Of a stretch of DNA of 60,584 bases, positions 42,848-51,616 are shown in pieces. The position numbers and the translations under genes were made by a program. The stretch lies in assembly GCA_017309115.1 (NCBI GenBank), contig JAFLEF010000047.1:1-60584 (forward strand), given 5' to 3'. Origin of the DNA: Verrucomicrobiota bacterium. Lineage in GTDB: Bacteria; Verrucomicrobiota; Verrucomicrobiia; Limisphaerales; UBA9464. The first letter of the stretch is position 1; each line of letters opens with the position of its first letter. The notes under the pieces were generated by a model, which saw only the letters and a program-made list of their open reading frames with translations, ran no database searches and was not told the DNA's origin.

Positions 42848-44259
42848 ACTCTGCCACCCCGCTCCTCGTCAACGACCTCCATTCTCAGCTCAACCCCACG
42901 CGTGTCACCCGCATCCTCGCGCCGTCGGGCTCCGCCGAAATTGCCGCCGCGATCGACGCCGCCTCCGCGGCCAGTGCTCAACTCTCGATCAGTGGCAGTC
43001 GCCACGCCATGGGTGGACAACAGTTCGGGACCGACACCTGGCTCCTCGATCTGCGCCGCCACGCCACGATCCGCCACTTCGATACCGAGCGCGGCCTGGT
43101 CACCGCGGACGCTGGCATCGAGTGGCCTGCCCTCATCGCCGGCTGCGCTGCGCTCCAACTGCCTACCGCCAGCCCCATGTGGGGCATTCGGCAAAAGCAA
43201 ACGGGGGCCGACCGTCTCACGCTGGGCGGTGCTCTCGCCGCCAACATTCATGGTCGGGGCCTCCGCCTCCCACCCATCGTCGGCGACGTCGAAGCGTTCA
43301 CCCTCGTTGGTCCCGATGGCCTCGCTCGCTCGTGTTCGCGTTCCGTCCATTCCGATCTCTTCCGTCTGGGCATCGGCGGGTACGGCCTGTTCGGCGTCAT
43401 TTCCGAAGTCACACTCCGCCTCACGCCCCGCGTGCCGGTCGAGCGCCAGGTCGAGATTCTGACCCTCGACGAACTCGTCCGCGTGCCTACGGAACGTGAC
43501 ACCACCGACTGGCTCTATGGCGATTTCCAATATTCCATCGACGAGCGCTCACCCGATTTTCTCCAACGCGGTGTCTTCTCTGCCTATCGCCGCTGCGCGG
43601 AACCGCTCCCGTCCCACGATCCCACGCAACGCCAACTCGACGACTCCGATTGGGAGGAACTCCTGTGGCTCGCCCACACCGACCGCGCGAAAGTCTGGGA
43701 CGTCTACTCGTCGTTTTATCTTTCGACACAGGGTCAGCGCTATTGGAGCGACACCCATCAACTCAGCGTTTACCCCGACAATTATCACGTCGCCCTGGAT
43801 CGCCGCCTCGGTTCGCCTTGCCCGTGCAGTGAAATGATCTCCGAACTCTACGTGCCTCGCCCCGCACTCCGCGAATTCATGGGACGCGCTGCCGATCTCC
43901 TTCGTTCCGGCGCGACGCCGGTGATTTATGGAACCATCCGCCTCATTGAGCGCGATTCCGAGACCCTCCTCGCGTGGGCCCGCGAGCCTTGGGCCTGCAT
44001 TATTTTCAATCTTCACTGCGAACACACGCCCACCGGACTCGCCCGGGCGGCCGGAGCCTTCCGCGCACTCATCGATCTCGCGCTCGCCTTCGGCGGCAGC
44101 TACTACCTCACTTACCATCGCTGGGCCACGCGCACTCAAGTCGAGGCCGCCCACCCGCGCTTTCGCGAATTCCTAGCCGAGAAACAAGCTCGGGATCCTG
44201 CCGAACGCTTCACCAGCGACTGGTATCGCCACCACCGCGATCTTTTCGCCGCGACGTAA
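42844..44259 (+). CDS. FAD-linked oxidase (FAD_binding_4, VAO type)
   Basis: A 471-residue flavoprotein. Its N-terminal p-cresol methylhydroxylase-type FAD domain shows ILAPSGSAEIAAAIDAASAA, ISGSRHAMGGQQFGTDTWLL, and TLGGALAANIHGRGLRLPP with PIVGDVEAFTLVGPDG and GIGGYGLFGVISEVTL. The C-terminal substrate domain ends WYRHHRDLF and contains FGGSYYLTYHRWATRTQ. Family members oxidise alcohols such as sugars or aldonolactones. The GTG start at 42844 overlaps the methyltransferase stop; a longer upstream reading would overlap that gene and is rejected. The two genes share the same unusual C-rich codon use. Confidence 0.92.
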   Translation: MNSATPLLVNDLHSQLNPTRVTRILAPSGSAEIAAAIDAASAASAQLSISGSRHAMGGQQFGTDTWLLDLRRHATIRHFDTERGLVTADAGIEWPALIAGCAALQLPTASPMWGIRQKQTGADRLTLGGALAANIHGRGLRLPPIVGDVEAFTLVGPDGLARSCSRSVHSDLFRLGIGGYGLFGVISEVTLRLTPRVPVERQVEILTLDELVRVPTERDTTDWLYGDFQYSIDERSPDFLQRGVFSAYRRCAEPLPSHDPTQRQLDDSDWEELLWLAHTDRAKVWDVYSSFYLSTQGQRYWSDTHQLSVYPDNYHVALDRRLGSPCPCSEMISELYVPRPALREFMGRAADLLRSGATPVIYGTIRLIERDSETLLAWAREPWACIIFNLHCEHTPTGLARAAGAFRALIDLALAFGGSYYLTYHRWATRTQVEAAHPRFREFLAEKQARDPAERFTSDWYRHHRDLFAAT

Positions 44260-44297
44260 CCCCCTCACTCGCGTCTCCCGGATCATCCCAACCCATT

Positions 44298-45281
44298 CTA
44301 GAACACCAGGGTAACCGCCCCCGCGAGCACCGCGGCCGCCCACAGAATCAACACGGCCTGCAGTCGCGAACAGCCCGCCCGAACCAGTCGGTGCGAAAAG
44401 TGATTGGTGTCGCCCAGCCAGAAGGGTCGCCGGAGTCGGGTCCGGATCCACACCACGGACGCCAGATCGGCCAAAGGCACGGCCAAAATCAGCAGCGGGC
44501 TCAACACCGCCCAGCGACTGGGATCCTCCTGCTTGGGGGAATAGAAGTGCGGCAGAATCGCCAGAACGGCCAGCAGGAAGCCGATCAGATGACTCCCGGC
44601 ATCGCCCAGAAACACGGAGGCGCGGGGAAAGTTGAACGGCAGAAAACCCATCAGCGCACCCAGAATGAGCCAGGCCAGGGACGCCACCAGATACTGCCCT
44701 TCCCGGCCGGCATGCCAGGCCACCCAACCGGCGGCGACCACTCCCAGACCGCCGCACAAGCCGTTCATGTTGTCGTTAAAATTGAGGGCGTTGGTGACGG
44801 AAACGATCCAGAGCACCGTCACGACGTAACTGAAGACCACGCTCGGAACGAACAGCGTGACCCGCACCCCAGCCCCCGCCACGGCCAGGGCGATCAGGAT
44901 CTGACCCAGAAACTTGGCGGCCGGCTTCAACTCCTGCCGATCGTCCCACCAACCGAGGATCAGCATGGCCAAGGCTCCGAGAAGAATCGCTGCCAGTTCC
45001 GGCGCCCGCCGTCCCAATCCGTACGACAGTTTCTCCACGGCCTCCGGATTCAGCAGCTGGAGTTTCACCACGGCCAGTCCTCCCAGGACCACGACCGCCA
45101 TGCCAGTGAACACCGCCAGGCCTCCCGCTAGCGGGACGGGTTGATGGTGGATCTTGCGGTGACCGGGATCATCCACCAAGCCGTGCCGTTCGCACCAAGC
45201 GCGCCAAAGCGGCAGGGAGGCGGAGGTCACGAGACCAGCCCCCAGGAAGGCCAACAAATAGGCGTTGAAGGGAAAGTTCAT
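44298..45281 (-). CDS. WecA/TagO-like undecaprenyl-phosphate sugar-1-phosphate transferase
   Basis: A 327-residue integral membrane enzyme of the MraY/WecA family with about ten hydrophobic segments. Family blocks visible: GLVDDPGHRKIHHQPVPLAG (cytoplasmic loop 1), LGWWDDRQELKPAAKFLGQI (Asp-Asp-x-x-x metal site), NALNFNDNMNGLCGG and FLGDAGSHLIGFLLAV. It transfers a sugar phosphate from UDP-sugar to undecaprenyl phosphate, the first step of many envelope polysaccharides. The NxFNDN variant replaces the usual N-x-x-D-G. The upstream glycosyltransferase stop overlaps its start (ATGA), so they form an operon. Confidence 0.93.
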   Translation of the reverse strand: MNFPFNAYLLAFLGAGLVTSASLPLWRAWCERHGLVDDPGHRKIHHQPVPLAGGLAVFTGMAVVVLGGLAVVKLQLLNPEAVEKLSYGLGRRAPELAAILLGALAMLILGWWDDRQELKPAAKFLGQILIALAVAGAGVRVTLFVPSVVFSYVVTVLWIVSVTNALNFNDNMNGLCGGLGVVAAGWVAWHAGREGQYLVASLAWLILGALMGFLPFNFPRASVFLGDAGSHLIGFLLAVLAILPHFYSPKQEDPSRWAVLSPLLILAVPLADLASVVWIRTRLRRPFWLGDTNHFSHRLVRAGCSRLQAVLILWAAAVLAGAVTLVF

Positions 45282-46453
45282 GAGACCACCCGGGATGATC
45301 GTGACTGGGCCAAGCGCCGATACAGCGCCGCCAATTCGTCCACCATGACTTCCACCGAAAAGCGATCCCGAACGAACTGCCGGCCAGTTTCTCCCAAACG
45401 ATGCCGCAACTCCGGATCGGCCATCAATTGCCCCAGACTTTCCTTCAATCCCGGAAGATCACCCACCGGGATCAGGAACCCGGTTTCACCATTCCGGCAC
45501 ACCTCCCCTGCCCCGTCGCAATCAAAGGCCACCACCGGCTTGCCCGCCGCCAGCGCCTGCGGCAGCGCCCGGGGCAATCCTTCCCGCCGGCTGAGGTGGA
45601 CCAACGCATCCATCTGTCCGACCAATCCCGCGACCGCCGTGGGTGGAACCAGTCCTGCAAACACAATGTGACCGCGCAGGTCGGGCTCCTGGGCGCGGGC
45701 TTCCAAGCGCGCTCGCCACGGACCATCGCCGACCCACAGGAACTTCAACTGCGGCCAACGCCGCACCAATTCCGGCGCCACGGCCAGCAGATCGTCGTGA
45801 CCTTTCAATTCAAACAGCCGCGCGATCGTGCCTACGACAAAGTCACCCGGTTTCAACCCGAGCCGCGCCGCCAATGCCGGATCCCGCTGAGCCGTGAGGT
45901 AAGGGTTCAGATCAAATCCGCTGAAAATCCGGGTGTAATCTTGCGGCCGCCCAATCCCGGCGGTGAGGTATTGGCGGGTCATCGCTTCGGCGACCACCAC
46001 AAAGTGATCTGTCACCGCTCCGGCCCGCCGTTCCGCCCAGGTGAACGCCGCGTTGGCCACCGCGCCTTGGAATGGTCCGAAGCTGGGTCCATGAATCGTG
46101 TGCACAATCCAAGGCACGCCAGCACGGTGGGCCGCCAAACGCCCGAGAAACCCGGCCTTGCCACTGTGGGTGTGCACCACGTCCGGCCGGGTCCGCCGAA
46201 ACCGATCCCGCAAATGACGGTAGCCCCGCCAATCCGCCAGAGGCCGCACGGGACGGAGCAAATCCGGTTCCACCGAAAGACAGCCGGGATGCGCGGCGAA
46301 CAAGGGTTCCAGGGTCCCTTCCGGACCGTTGGTCGGACCGGAAATCAGATCGACTTTCAGTCCTTCCCGCTGCCGCAGCCCCAGGACGGACGACACGGTG
46401 TTTTCCTGCGCGCCCCCGACGATCAGCCGGGTGATGACATGCGTGACGTACAT
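45278..46453 (-). CDS. Glycosyltransferase family 4
   Basis: A 391-residue GT-B fold enzyme. The N-terminal domain begins YVTHVITRLIVGGAQENTVS and has VVHTHSGKAGFLGRLAAHRA. The C-terminal nucleotide-sugar domain shows FVVGTIARLFELKGHDDLLA and the E-x7-E motif region SRREGLPRALPQALAAGKPV with VVAFDCDGAGEVCRNGETG. It adds a sugar to a lipid-linked glycan in the cytoplasm. It shares an ATGA junction with the WecA-like gene and lies 24 nt downstream of the DUF2723 gene, so the three probably form one transcription unit. Confidence 0.94.
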   Translation of the reverse strand: MYVTHVITRLIVGGAQENTVSSVLGLRQREGLKVDLISGPTNGPEGTLEPLFAAHPGCLSVEPDLLRPVRPLADWRGYRHLRDRFRRTRPDVVHTHSGKAGFLGRLAAHRAGVPWIVHTIHGPSFGPFQGAVANAAFTWAERRAGAVTDHFVVVAEAMTRQYLTAGIGRPQDYTRIFSGFDLNPYLTAQRDPALAARLGLKPGDFVVGTIARLFELKGHDDLLAVAPELVRRWPQLKFLWVGDGPWRARLEARAQEPDLRGHIVFAGLVPPTAVAGLVGQMDALVHLSRREGLPRALPQALAAGKPVVAFDCDGAGEVCRNGETGFLIPVGDLPGLKESLGQLMADPELRHRLGETGRQFVRDRFSVEVMVDELAALYRRLAQSRSSRVVS

Positions 46454-46477
46454 GGAGCGTCCGGCGGACAGGACCGC

Positions 46478-49300
46478 TCAGCGCCCCGCACTCCGCATCT
46501 GGGACACCCGCTCCACCACATTGGAATACTCGACGGTATTGGTGGGTGCGTTCTTGAGGTATTTCTCCAGATGCTCGAGAGCGTCGTTGGTGTTCTTCCG
46601 GCGCAGGGATATCTCCGCCAAACCGAACTGAATCATCGGCAGGTCGGGAATCCTCTCCGCCACCAATTGGTACTCCCGTTTGGCATCGTCGAGCCGGTTC
46701 AACTGCAGCAGGCTGATGGCCTTATTGAGCCGGGCTCCTGGATTGTCGGGTTGCAGCACCAGCAACTGATCGAGCAGACGAAGCGCGGTTTCGAATTGAG
46801 CTCGCGTGATGTAGATCGCCGCGAGGCGCAAAGTTGCCGGCGGATCCTCTGGCCGCTGCTTGCGCCACTGCTCCAACAACGGCATCGCTTCATCATAACG
46901 ACCCTGGCGAATATACAGTTCGGTCAGCAGATCCAGGAGGGACGTATCCGAGGCGAACTGGGTCCGAGCGTCGGCGATCAGCCGCTCGGCGCCGGCAATG
47001 TCTCCCTGGGTTAAGGCGTAATAGATTTCCAAGCGTTGCAGGGCGGCGACGAATTCCCGGCTGGGCGTCTGTGCGGCCGGCGACTGTTTCACCTCATTCA
47101 GGGCGGTCCGAGCCTGGGGGTACATTCCCGCCTGCAACAGGGCTTCGATCTGACCGAAGCGCGCCATGGTTTCCGTCGGGGCCAATTGCTCTGCCCGACG
47201 GAAAGCATCCCAAGCCTGCCGCGGCAAACGCTCCACGGCCGACAGAAGGCTTTGCCCGATATTGCGCAGGGAAACCGGTTCATCGAGTGGGCCGTCGGTG
47301 TTGAGCACCTGGATCGTCACGCTATTCGCCACCGGCTTGTTGAGTTCCGTGGACAGGACCCGACCCGCCTGCAAGTCGGCATTGACGGCGGCGTTCACCA
47401 GGGCGGCCTTGTTTTCGGGCGAAAGCTTCTGGGATTGGGCAAAGAGTTGACCGGCTTCGGGCAGACGCCCCTGCCGCTGAAGTTCAACTCCGAGCGAATT
47501 CGCCGCCCGGGACCACATTTCCGACATCCGTTTCCCATCCTTGGCGCCCACCAGGCGGGCGCGCGCGACTCCGTCCAAGGCCGGACTCAAAGCCTGCCAC
47601 GACCGCAGCGCTGCCGCCGACTGTTCCGGCGTTCCTTGGAGGGAAACCATCATGGACGGCTGCGGCGTCAGGGAATAAATCACTCCCGCGGGCTGCAGCC
47701 GAACGCGCTCGAAGAAAAATCCGAAGCTCGGATGGAGATAAAACGCCCGACCCTCACCCGCCAGTTGGGTAACGACGTCGGTCGTCACACCCGCGATGTT
47801 CTCCGTGACTCCCCCCAAGGCGGCAAACTCGGGTATCGTCGACTTCGTTCGCTGAACCACCCATTCCCGATAACGCGGGTCCGGTCCGCGCTGCGTTTCA
47901 AAGAAAAAGTGGGCCGGAGTTCCCGGCCGAGTCAGGGCTGCCGCCCGTGCCAGACGCAACAGGTAGGGATTATCCGACAACACCACCGAAGGCGTGGCTG
48001 GAAGTGACTCCAACAACGCTCGGGACAGGATCAAGGAATCCGCAGTGTTTCCCGCTCGGATAACCGGCCAGTTGCGCACCATCAGCCCCACTGGCACGGC
48101 CACCGTGGCTACCAGGACGATTGCCGCCGCCCCTTTGCCCAGCATTGTGAACAGCGATCCGGACTGATCCCAGGTCTTGCTGGGATTGGTGAATCCGATC
48201 AGGAGGAACCACCCGGATAGGTACCCCGCCGCCAGCGCACCACAAAAGCTAAAGGTGAGCAGCGGAAGGCCCCCGGAAGTTTCCTCGAGATAAACCATCC
48301 GGCGGGCACTGAAGGGGGGATCGAAGGCCAGATAGGAAACGCCAACCAACCACAGGACTTGCAGCAAAATGATCCCGCTAAAGGTCGCATACCGTTCCAC
48401 GGTCGTGCCCTTGCTTCCTTGCCAACGGATACCCACTAGAGCGAGGGGAAGCACTAGGACCAAGGCCAGCAGCAGGGGCCGTCCCCGGGGCACGCTAAAG
48501 AGGTAGGTCTTTTCGATGATTAAATTCGTTTTCAGAGCCCCCCAAAATCCCAAGCCCGGAACATCCGACAGCAAACCCAAAAGCGGTATTACCAAATACA
48601 ATCCGAGACCCGACACTCCCCAAACGATCATTCGCGTCAGAAACGCCGCATTGAAGAAGGACCAACCCCGAATCCAGATGATGGCCGTCAGGAACAACGG
48701 GGCGAATCCAATCATGGCCCAGTTGGTGGAGATACCCGCACCCCAAACGAACGAAGCCGCCCACAGCCAGCCTTCCTTCAAGTCCTGCCGATACTCCAAG
48801 AGCGCCAGCACGCAGAACGAAAACATCAGGAGGTCGAGCATTTCCCCCGTTTGCAGGGTGGCATTCTCCCAGAAGGTCAGTTGCAGCCCCAGCAGGCCGG
48901 CCGCGAAAATCACCGGCAACGGTGAAAACCAACCGTGCAGCAAAGTGTCATCCGCATGCCCCCGAATCCGCTGCTCGCGCATCCGATCATGCGGCAATAA
49001 GGCCACACACCGGGCCAGGATCGCCACGTTCACGGCTCCCAACACCGCCGCCAACAGGTTCATGAGGAACGGCAGGCGCTCGGCCGGCAGCCACCGCAAC
49101 AGCAGCCCGATCAGGTACAGCAAGGGCTCCGTGTAGGGTGGGTCCGCTTCCCAGCCAAACAGTTGTCCCATCAAAGGAACATTGGAGGGTCCCATCCACG
49201 GATGCAGCGTGAGACAATAAAGAATCAGGAAGCCCGCGCCCACGATCCAAGGCAAAAGCCGGACGTTAAAGGGACGAGGCGACGGTGAGGTTTCATCCAT
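46478..49300 (-). CDS. DUF2723 (GT117-type) membrane protein with C-terminal TPR domain
   Basis: A 940-residue protein. Residues about 10-430 form a multi-spanning membrane domain of DUF2723, a GT-C glycosyltransferase-like family. The signature includes YCLTLHPWMGPSNVPLMGQ (acidic/aromatic first loop), LQLTFWENATLQTGEMLDLL and AGISTNWAMIG. After a soluble segment (about 430-600), the last 350 residues hold tetratricopeptide-like repeats (SLLDLLTELYIRQGRYDEAM, ALRLLDQLLVLQPDNPGARL, GLAEISLRRKNTNDALEHLE). TPRs mediate protein contacts, so it may organise a glycan assembly complex. The frame is open upstream to a TTG at 49345; the ATG at 49300 is preferred. Confidence 0.88.
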   Translation of the reverse strand: MDETSPSPRPFNVRLLPWIVGAGFLILYCLTLHPWMGPSNVPLMGQLFGWEADPPYTEPLLYLIGLLLRWLPAERLPFLMNLLAAVLGAVNVAILARCVALLPHDRMREQRIRGHADDTLLHGWFSPLPVIFAAGLLGLQLTFWENATLQTGEMLDLLMFSFCVLALLEYRQDLKEGWLWAASFVWGAGISTNWAMIGFAPLFLTAIIWIRGWSFFNAAFLTRMIVWGVSGLGLYLVIPLLGLLSDVPGLGFWGALKTNLIIEKTYLFSVPRGRPLLLALVLVLPLALVGIRWQGSKGTTVERYATFSGIILLQVLWLVGVSYLAFDPPFSARRMVYLEETSGGLPLLTFSFCGALAAGYLSGWFLLIGFTNPSKTWDQSGSLFTMLGKGAAAIVLVATVAVPVGLMVRNWPVIRAGNTADSLILSRALLESLPATPSVVLSDNPYLLRLARAAALTRPGTPAHFFFETQRGPDPRYREWVVQRTKSTIPEFAALGGVTENIAGVTTDVVTQLAGEGRAFYLHPSFGFFFERVRLQPAGVIYSLTPQPSMMVSLQGTPEQSAAALRSWQALSPALDGVARARLVGAKDGKRMSEMWSRAANSLGVELQRQGRLPEAGQLFAQSQKLSPENKAALVNAAVNADLQAGRVLSTELNKPVANSVTIQVLNTDGPLDEPVSLRNIGQSLLSAVERLPRQAWDAFRRAEQLAPTETMARFGQIEALLQAGMYPQARTALNEVKQSPAAQTPSREFVAALQRLEIYYALTQGDIAGAERLIADARTQFASDTSLLDLLTELYIRQGRYDEAMPLLEQWRKQRPEDPPATLRLAAIYITRAQFETALRLLDQLLVLQPDNPGARLNKAISLLQLNRLDDAKREYQLVAERIPDLPMIQFGLAEISLRRKNTNDALEHLEKYLKNAPTNTVEYSNVVERVSQMRSAGR

Positions 49301-49372
49301 AGGGTCGCGAAGCGAGACGGTGGGGTCGACGCCCGGTTGAGGCAAAACAAAAGGGATCAGCCCCAGCGCCCC

Positions 49373-50263
49373 TCAAGGTTTGATCCCGCGCAAATGAAGG
49401 TCAAACCAGTCTGCGAACAACACCAGGTCCTTCTCAATTCCGTCCCAACCGTGGAGCTTGCCCGGGCGTCGATCCACCTTCACCGGGGCCTTCACTCCCA
49501 CGTCCTGCGACTTCTTGAGAAACTGTTCGGCCTGATAGATGGGCACCAAGGCGTCGGCATCCCCGTGGATGATCAGGGTCGGCGGCAGGGCCGGTGTGAT
49601 GAAATTCACGGGCGAAATCTCCTTACCGTACACCGCCCGACTCTCCGCCGTGTCACTTCGGGGGCCAAAGGCCGGCTTGAAGTCTTTCAGAACGCCCACC
49701 CCAACAGCGTCGTCGCCAGGTTCCCTCCAGTTCAGGTAGTCCGTGGGCGGAAAAAAGCAGGCGACGGCCTGAACTTCACTCGATTCCCGATCGACCGGAT
49801 CCTTGGCATTGGCCGGTCCCACCTTGCCTTGGGTCCCCAGAGTCAGGGAAAGATGCCCTCCCGCACTGGCGCCAAAGACCCCCAGCCGATCCGGCCGAAT
49901 GCCGTAGTCCGTCGCATGACTCCGGATCCAGCGGACGCTGCGGTGCAGATCCTCGACAATCTCCGGAATGGTAAACTTGGGTTGAGATCCGTGAACGACG
50001 GCAAACACCGTGTATCCCCGGTCCAGGAACGGCTTCATCAGGCCGGGGTTGATCCCGTCATGACTGGAAAAAAAACCTCCCGAAATGATGGAGATGACGC
50101 CATATCCGTTGGTTTTGGCGGGCTGAATGACGTCCAGCGTGAGGGCAGTGCCAAACTTGCGACCATAGATGACCTCCGTCCGCTGAAACGGCACCGGCTC
50201 GGCCGCCATCAGCCAACTCGAAGAAAACAGCGCAAGAGCGCAGAACGCCAAAAGAGCCTTCAT
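49373..50263 (-). CDS. Exported alpha/beta-hydrolase esterase
   Basis: A 296-residue protein with a signal peptide (LLAFCALALFSSSWLMAAEP). The alpha/beta fold has the nucleophile elbow GVFGASAGGHLSLTL with Ser in G-A-S-A-G, the oxyanion-hole region VISIISGGFFSSHDGINPG, Asp in LIIHGDADALVPI and His in PGKLHGWDGI. It resembles the acetyl-esterase/BD-FAE group. An envelope role in removing acyl groups from polysaccharide fits the locus but is inference. It is upstream of the DUF2723 gene on the same strand, 72 nt away. Confidence 0.9.
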   Translation of the reverse strand: MKALLAFCALALFSSSWLMAAEPVPFQRTEVIYGRKFGTALTLDVIQPAKTNGYGVISIISGGFFSSHDGINPGLMKPFLDRGYTVFAVVHGSQPKFTIPEIVEDLHRSVRWIRSHATDYGIRPDRLGVFGASAGGHLSLTLGTQGKVGPANAKDPVDRESSEVQAVACFFPPTDYLNWREPGDDAVGVGVLKDFKPAFGPRSDTAESRAVYGKEISPVNFITPALPPTLIIHGDADALVPIYQAEQFLKKSQDVGVKAPVKVDRRPGKLHGWDGIEKDLVLFADWFDLHLRGIKP

Positions 50264-50474
50264 GGATGGAAGTAGTCTGCGAGAAAGCGTTCCCTGCCGG
50301 CAAGGGGCTTCAGCTCCGGCAGGTCGTCCGGTGGGTACCTCGCCCTACCTCGCCCCGGGGAGATGACCGATTCTTGACACGCAGGGAGTGCGGTCGACAC
50401 GGTGCGAGAGCCAGCCGGGACTCATTCACCTCCCCTTCCCAACGGAGACTCTGGCGACCAACCCAAACCATCGG

Positions 50475-51605
50475 ATGCCTCAGGGAAAACCAACTCCGGT
50501 CATTAAACTGTACCAAGGGATCGAGGAGTTTGCGGCCCTCCAACCCCGGTGGAAGTCCCTGACCTCCCGGGTAGTCGGTGGGCCCCGGTTCTGCAATAGC
50601 CCATGGTTCCATCAATGCGCCCTGAACGCCTTGTCCGATTACGCCCAGCGCGTGCTCTTCGCGACCGTTGGTGACGGTGACGAACTTCAGGCGGTCCTTC
50701 CCGTGGTGATCCGCGAGGAGCGATGGAAAGGGATCCCCTTCCGGTGCCTCGAACTGGTGGGCCGGGTGGAATTCTTTGTTCGCGATGGGGCCGTGGCCGA
50801 CGAGTCCTTCCTGGCCCAAGCCCTGCCCCGCCTGCTGAAGGCGGTCCGCGCGCACCCGGGATTCCAGTTCGATTCCCTGGCTTTCCGCAGCCTTCCAGAA
50901 GGTTCCGGTCTGCTCGGCGCCTGTGATTGCCTACCCGCCCCCCAGGTGTCGTTTGCATCAACCTTCACTCAGTACATCCCGCTTCCCGAAGGACCCAACA
51001 TCGCCAGCGACTTCCGCCGCAACCTGCGCCGACGGGCCCGTCGGCTGGGGGAAATTGGCGACGTGGTTCATCAGGTGGCACCCGGCGACCTGAGTCGGGA
51101 GGAAGCCTTCCGCATCTTTCTCGATCTGGAGGCTTCCGGTTGGAAAGGAGCCGGCGGGAGTGCGTCAGCCGTGAAGCTCTCGGAATCACGCTGCCAGCTG
51201 TATCGGTTGCTGACCCAAGGAACGGAGGAAACCCAGGTGTTCATCCATCTGCTCCGCTGCGGTCCCCAACCAATTGCCGCCTACTACACGGTCACCTGCG
51301 GACCGACGCTGACCATTCTCACCACTGGGTACGACGAGAGCTTCTCCCGCTATGGTCCCGGGTTTCTGCTCTGTGAGCGCGTGCTGGAATGGGCCATGTC
51401 CCAACCCCAACTCCGGGAGTGCGACCTTTATACCAACGTTAATTCCTACGCCGAGTGGCAGCCAAAGACGCATCCGCTTTGCGACACCTATGCCTTTCGT
51501 CGCACGCCCCAGGGACTTCTTTCGTGGGCGCTCATGCGCTGGCGGAATCGATCAGGATGGCACCAGTCGATCCGCCCGAACCCGAAGCGGTCGCCTTCAC
51601 CCTAA
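50475..51605 (+). CDS. GNAT/FemAB-fold acyltransferase (CelD/BcsL-like)
   Basis: A 376-residue protein of the Acetyltransf_6 (CelD/BcsL) group. The core region (about residues 145-300) contains IASDFRRNLRRRARRLGEIG and FRIFLDLEASGWKGAGGSAS, then YRLLTQGTEETQVFIHLLRC, ending GFLLCERVLEWAMSQPQLRE and CDLYTNVNSYAEWQPKTHP. The pattern D-x-E-x-S-G-W-K-G-x-x-G is typical of this family, which acylates polysaccharides or links amino acids in the envelope. It is divergent from the esterase and probably part of the glycan locus. The ATG at 50475 gives the compact form. Confidence 0.85.
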   Translation: MPQGKPTPVIKLYQGIEEFAALQPRWKSLTSRVVGGPRFCNSPWFHQCALNALSDYAQRVLFATVGDGDELQAVLPVVIREERWKGIPFRCLELVGRVEFFVRDGAVADESFLAQALPRLLKAVRAHPGFQFDSLAFRSLPEGSGLLGACDCLPAPQVSFASTFTQYIPLPEGPNIASDFRRNLRRRARRLGEIGDVVHQVAPGDLSREEAFRIFLDLEASGWKGAGGSASAVKLSESRCQLYRLLTQGTEETQVFIHLLRCGPQPIAAYYTVTCGPTLTILTTGYDESFSRYGPGFLLCERVLEWAMSQPQLRECDLYTNVNSYAEWQPKTHPLCDTYAFRRTPQGLLSWALMRWRNRSGWHQSIRPNPKRSPSP

Positions 51606-51616
51606 CGGCCGTCCGC

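Noticed and set aside
42421-43530. A 369-codon minus-strand frame
   Set aside because: It is antisense to the methyltransferase and FAD oxidase, with shadow-like composition.
45401-47014. A 537-codon open frame on the plus strand
   Set aside because: It is antisense to the GT4 gene and the TPR end of the DUF2723 gene, both well supported.
50375-50410. Sigma-70 promoter before the acyltransferase
   Set aside because: A TTGACA box exists at about 50375, but no -10 box follows at the right distance.
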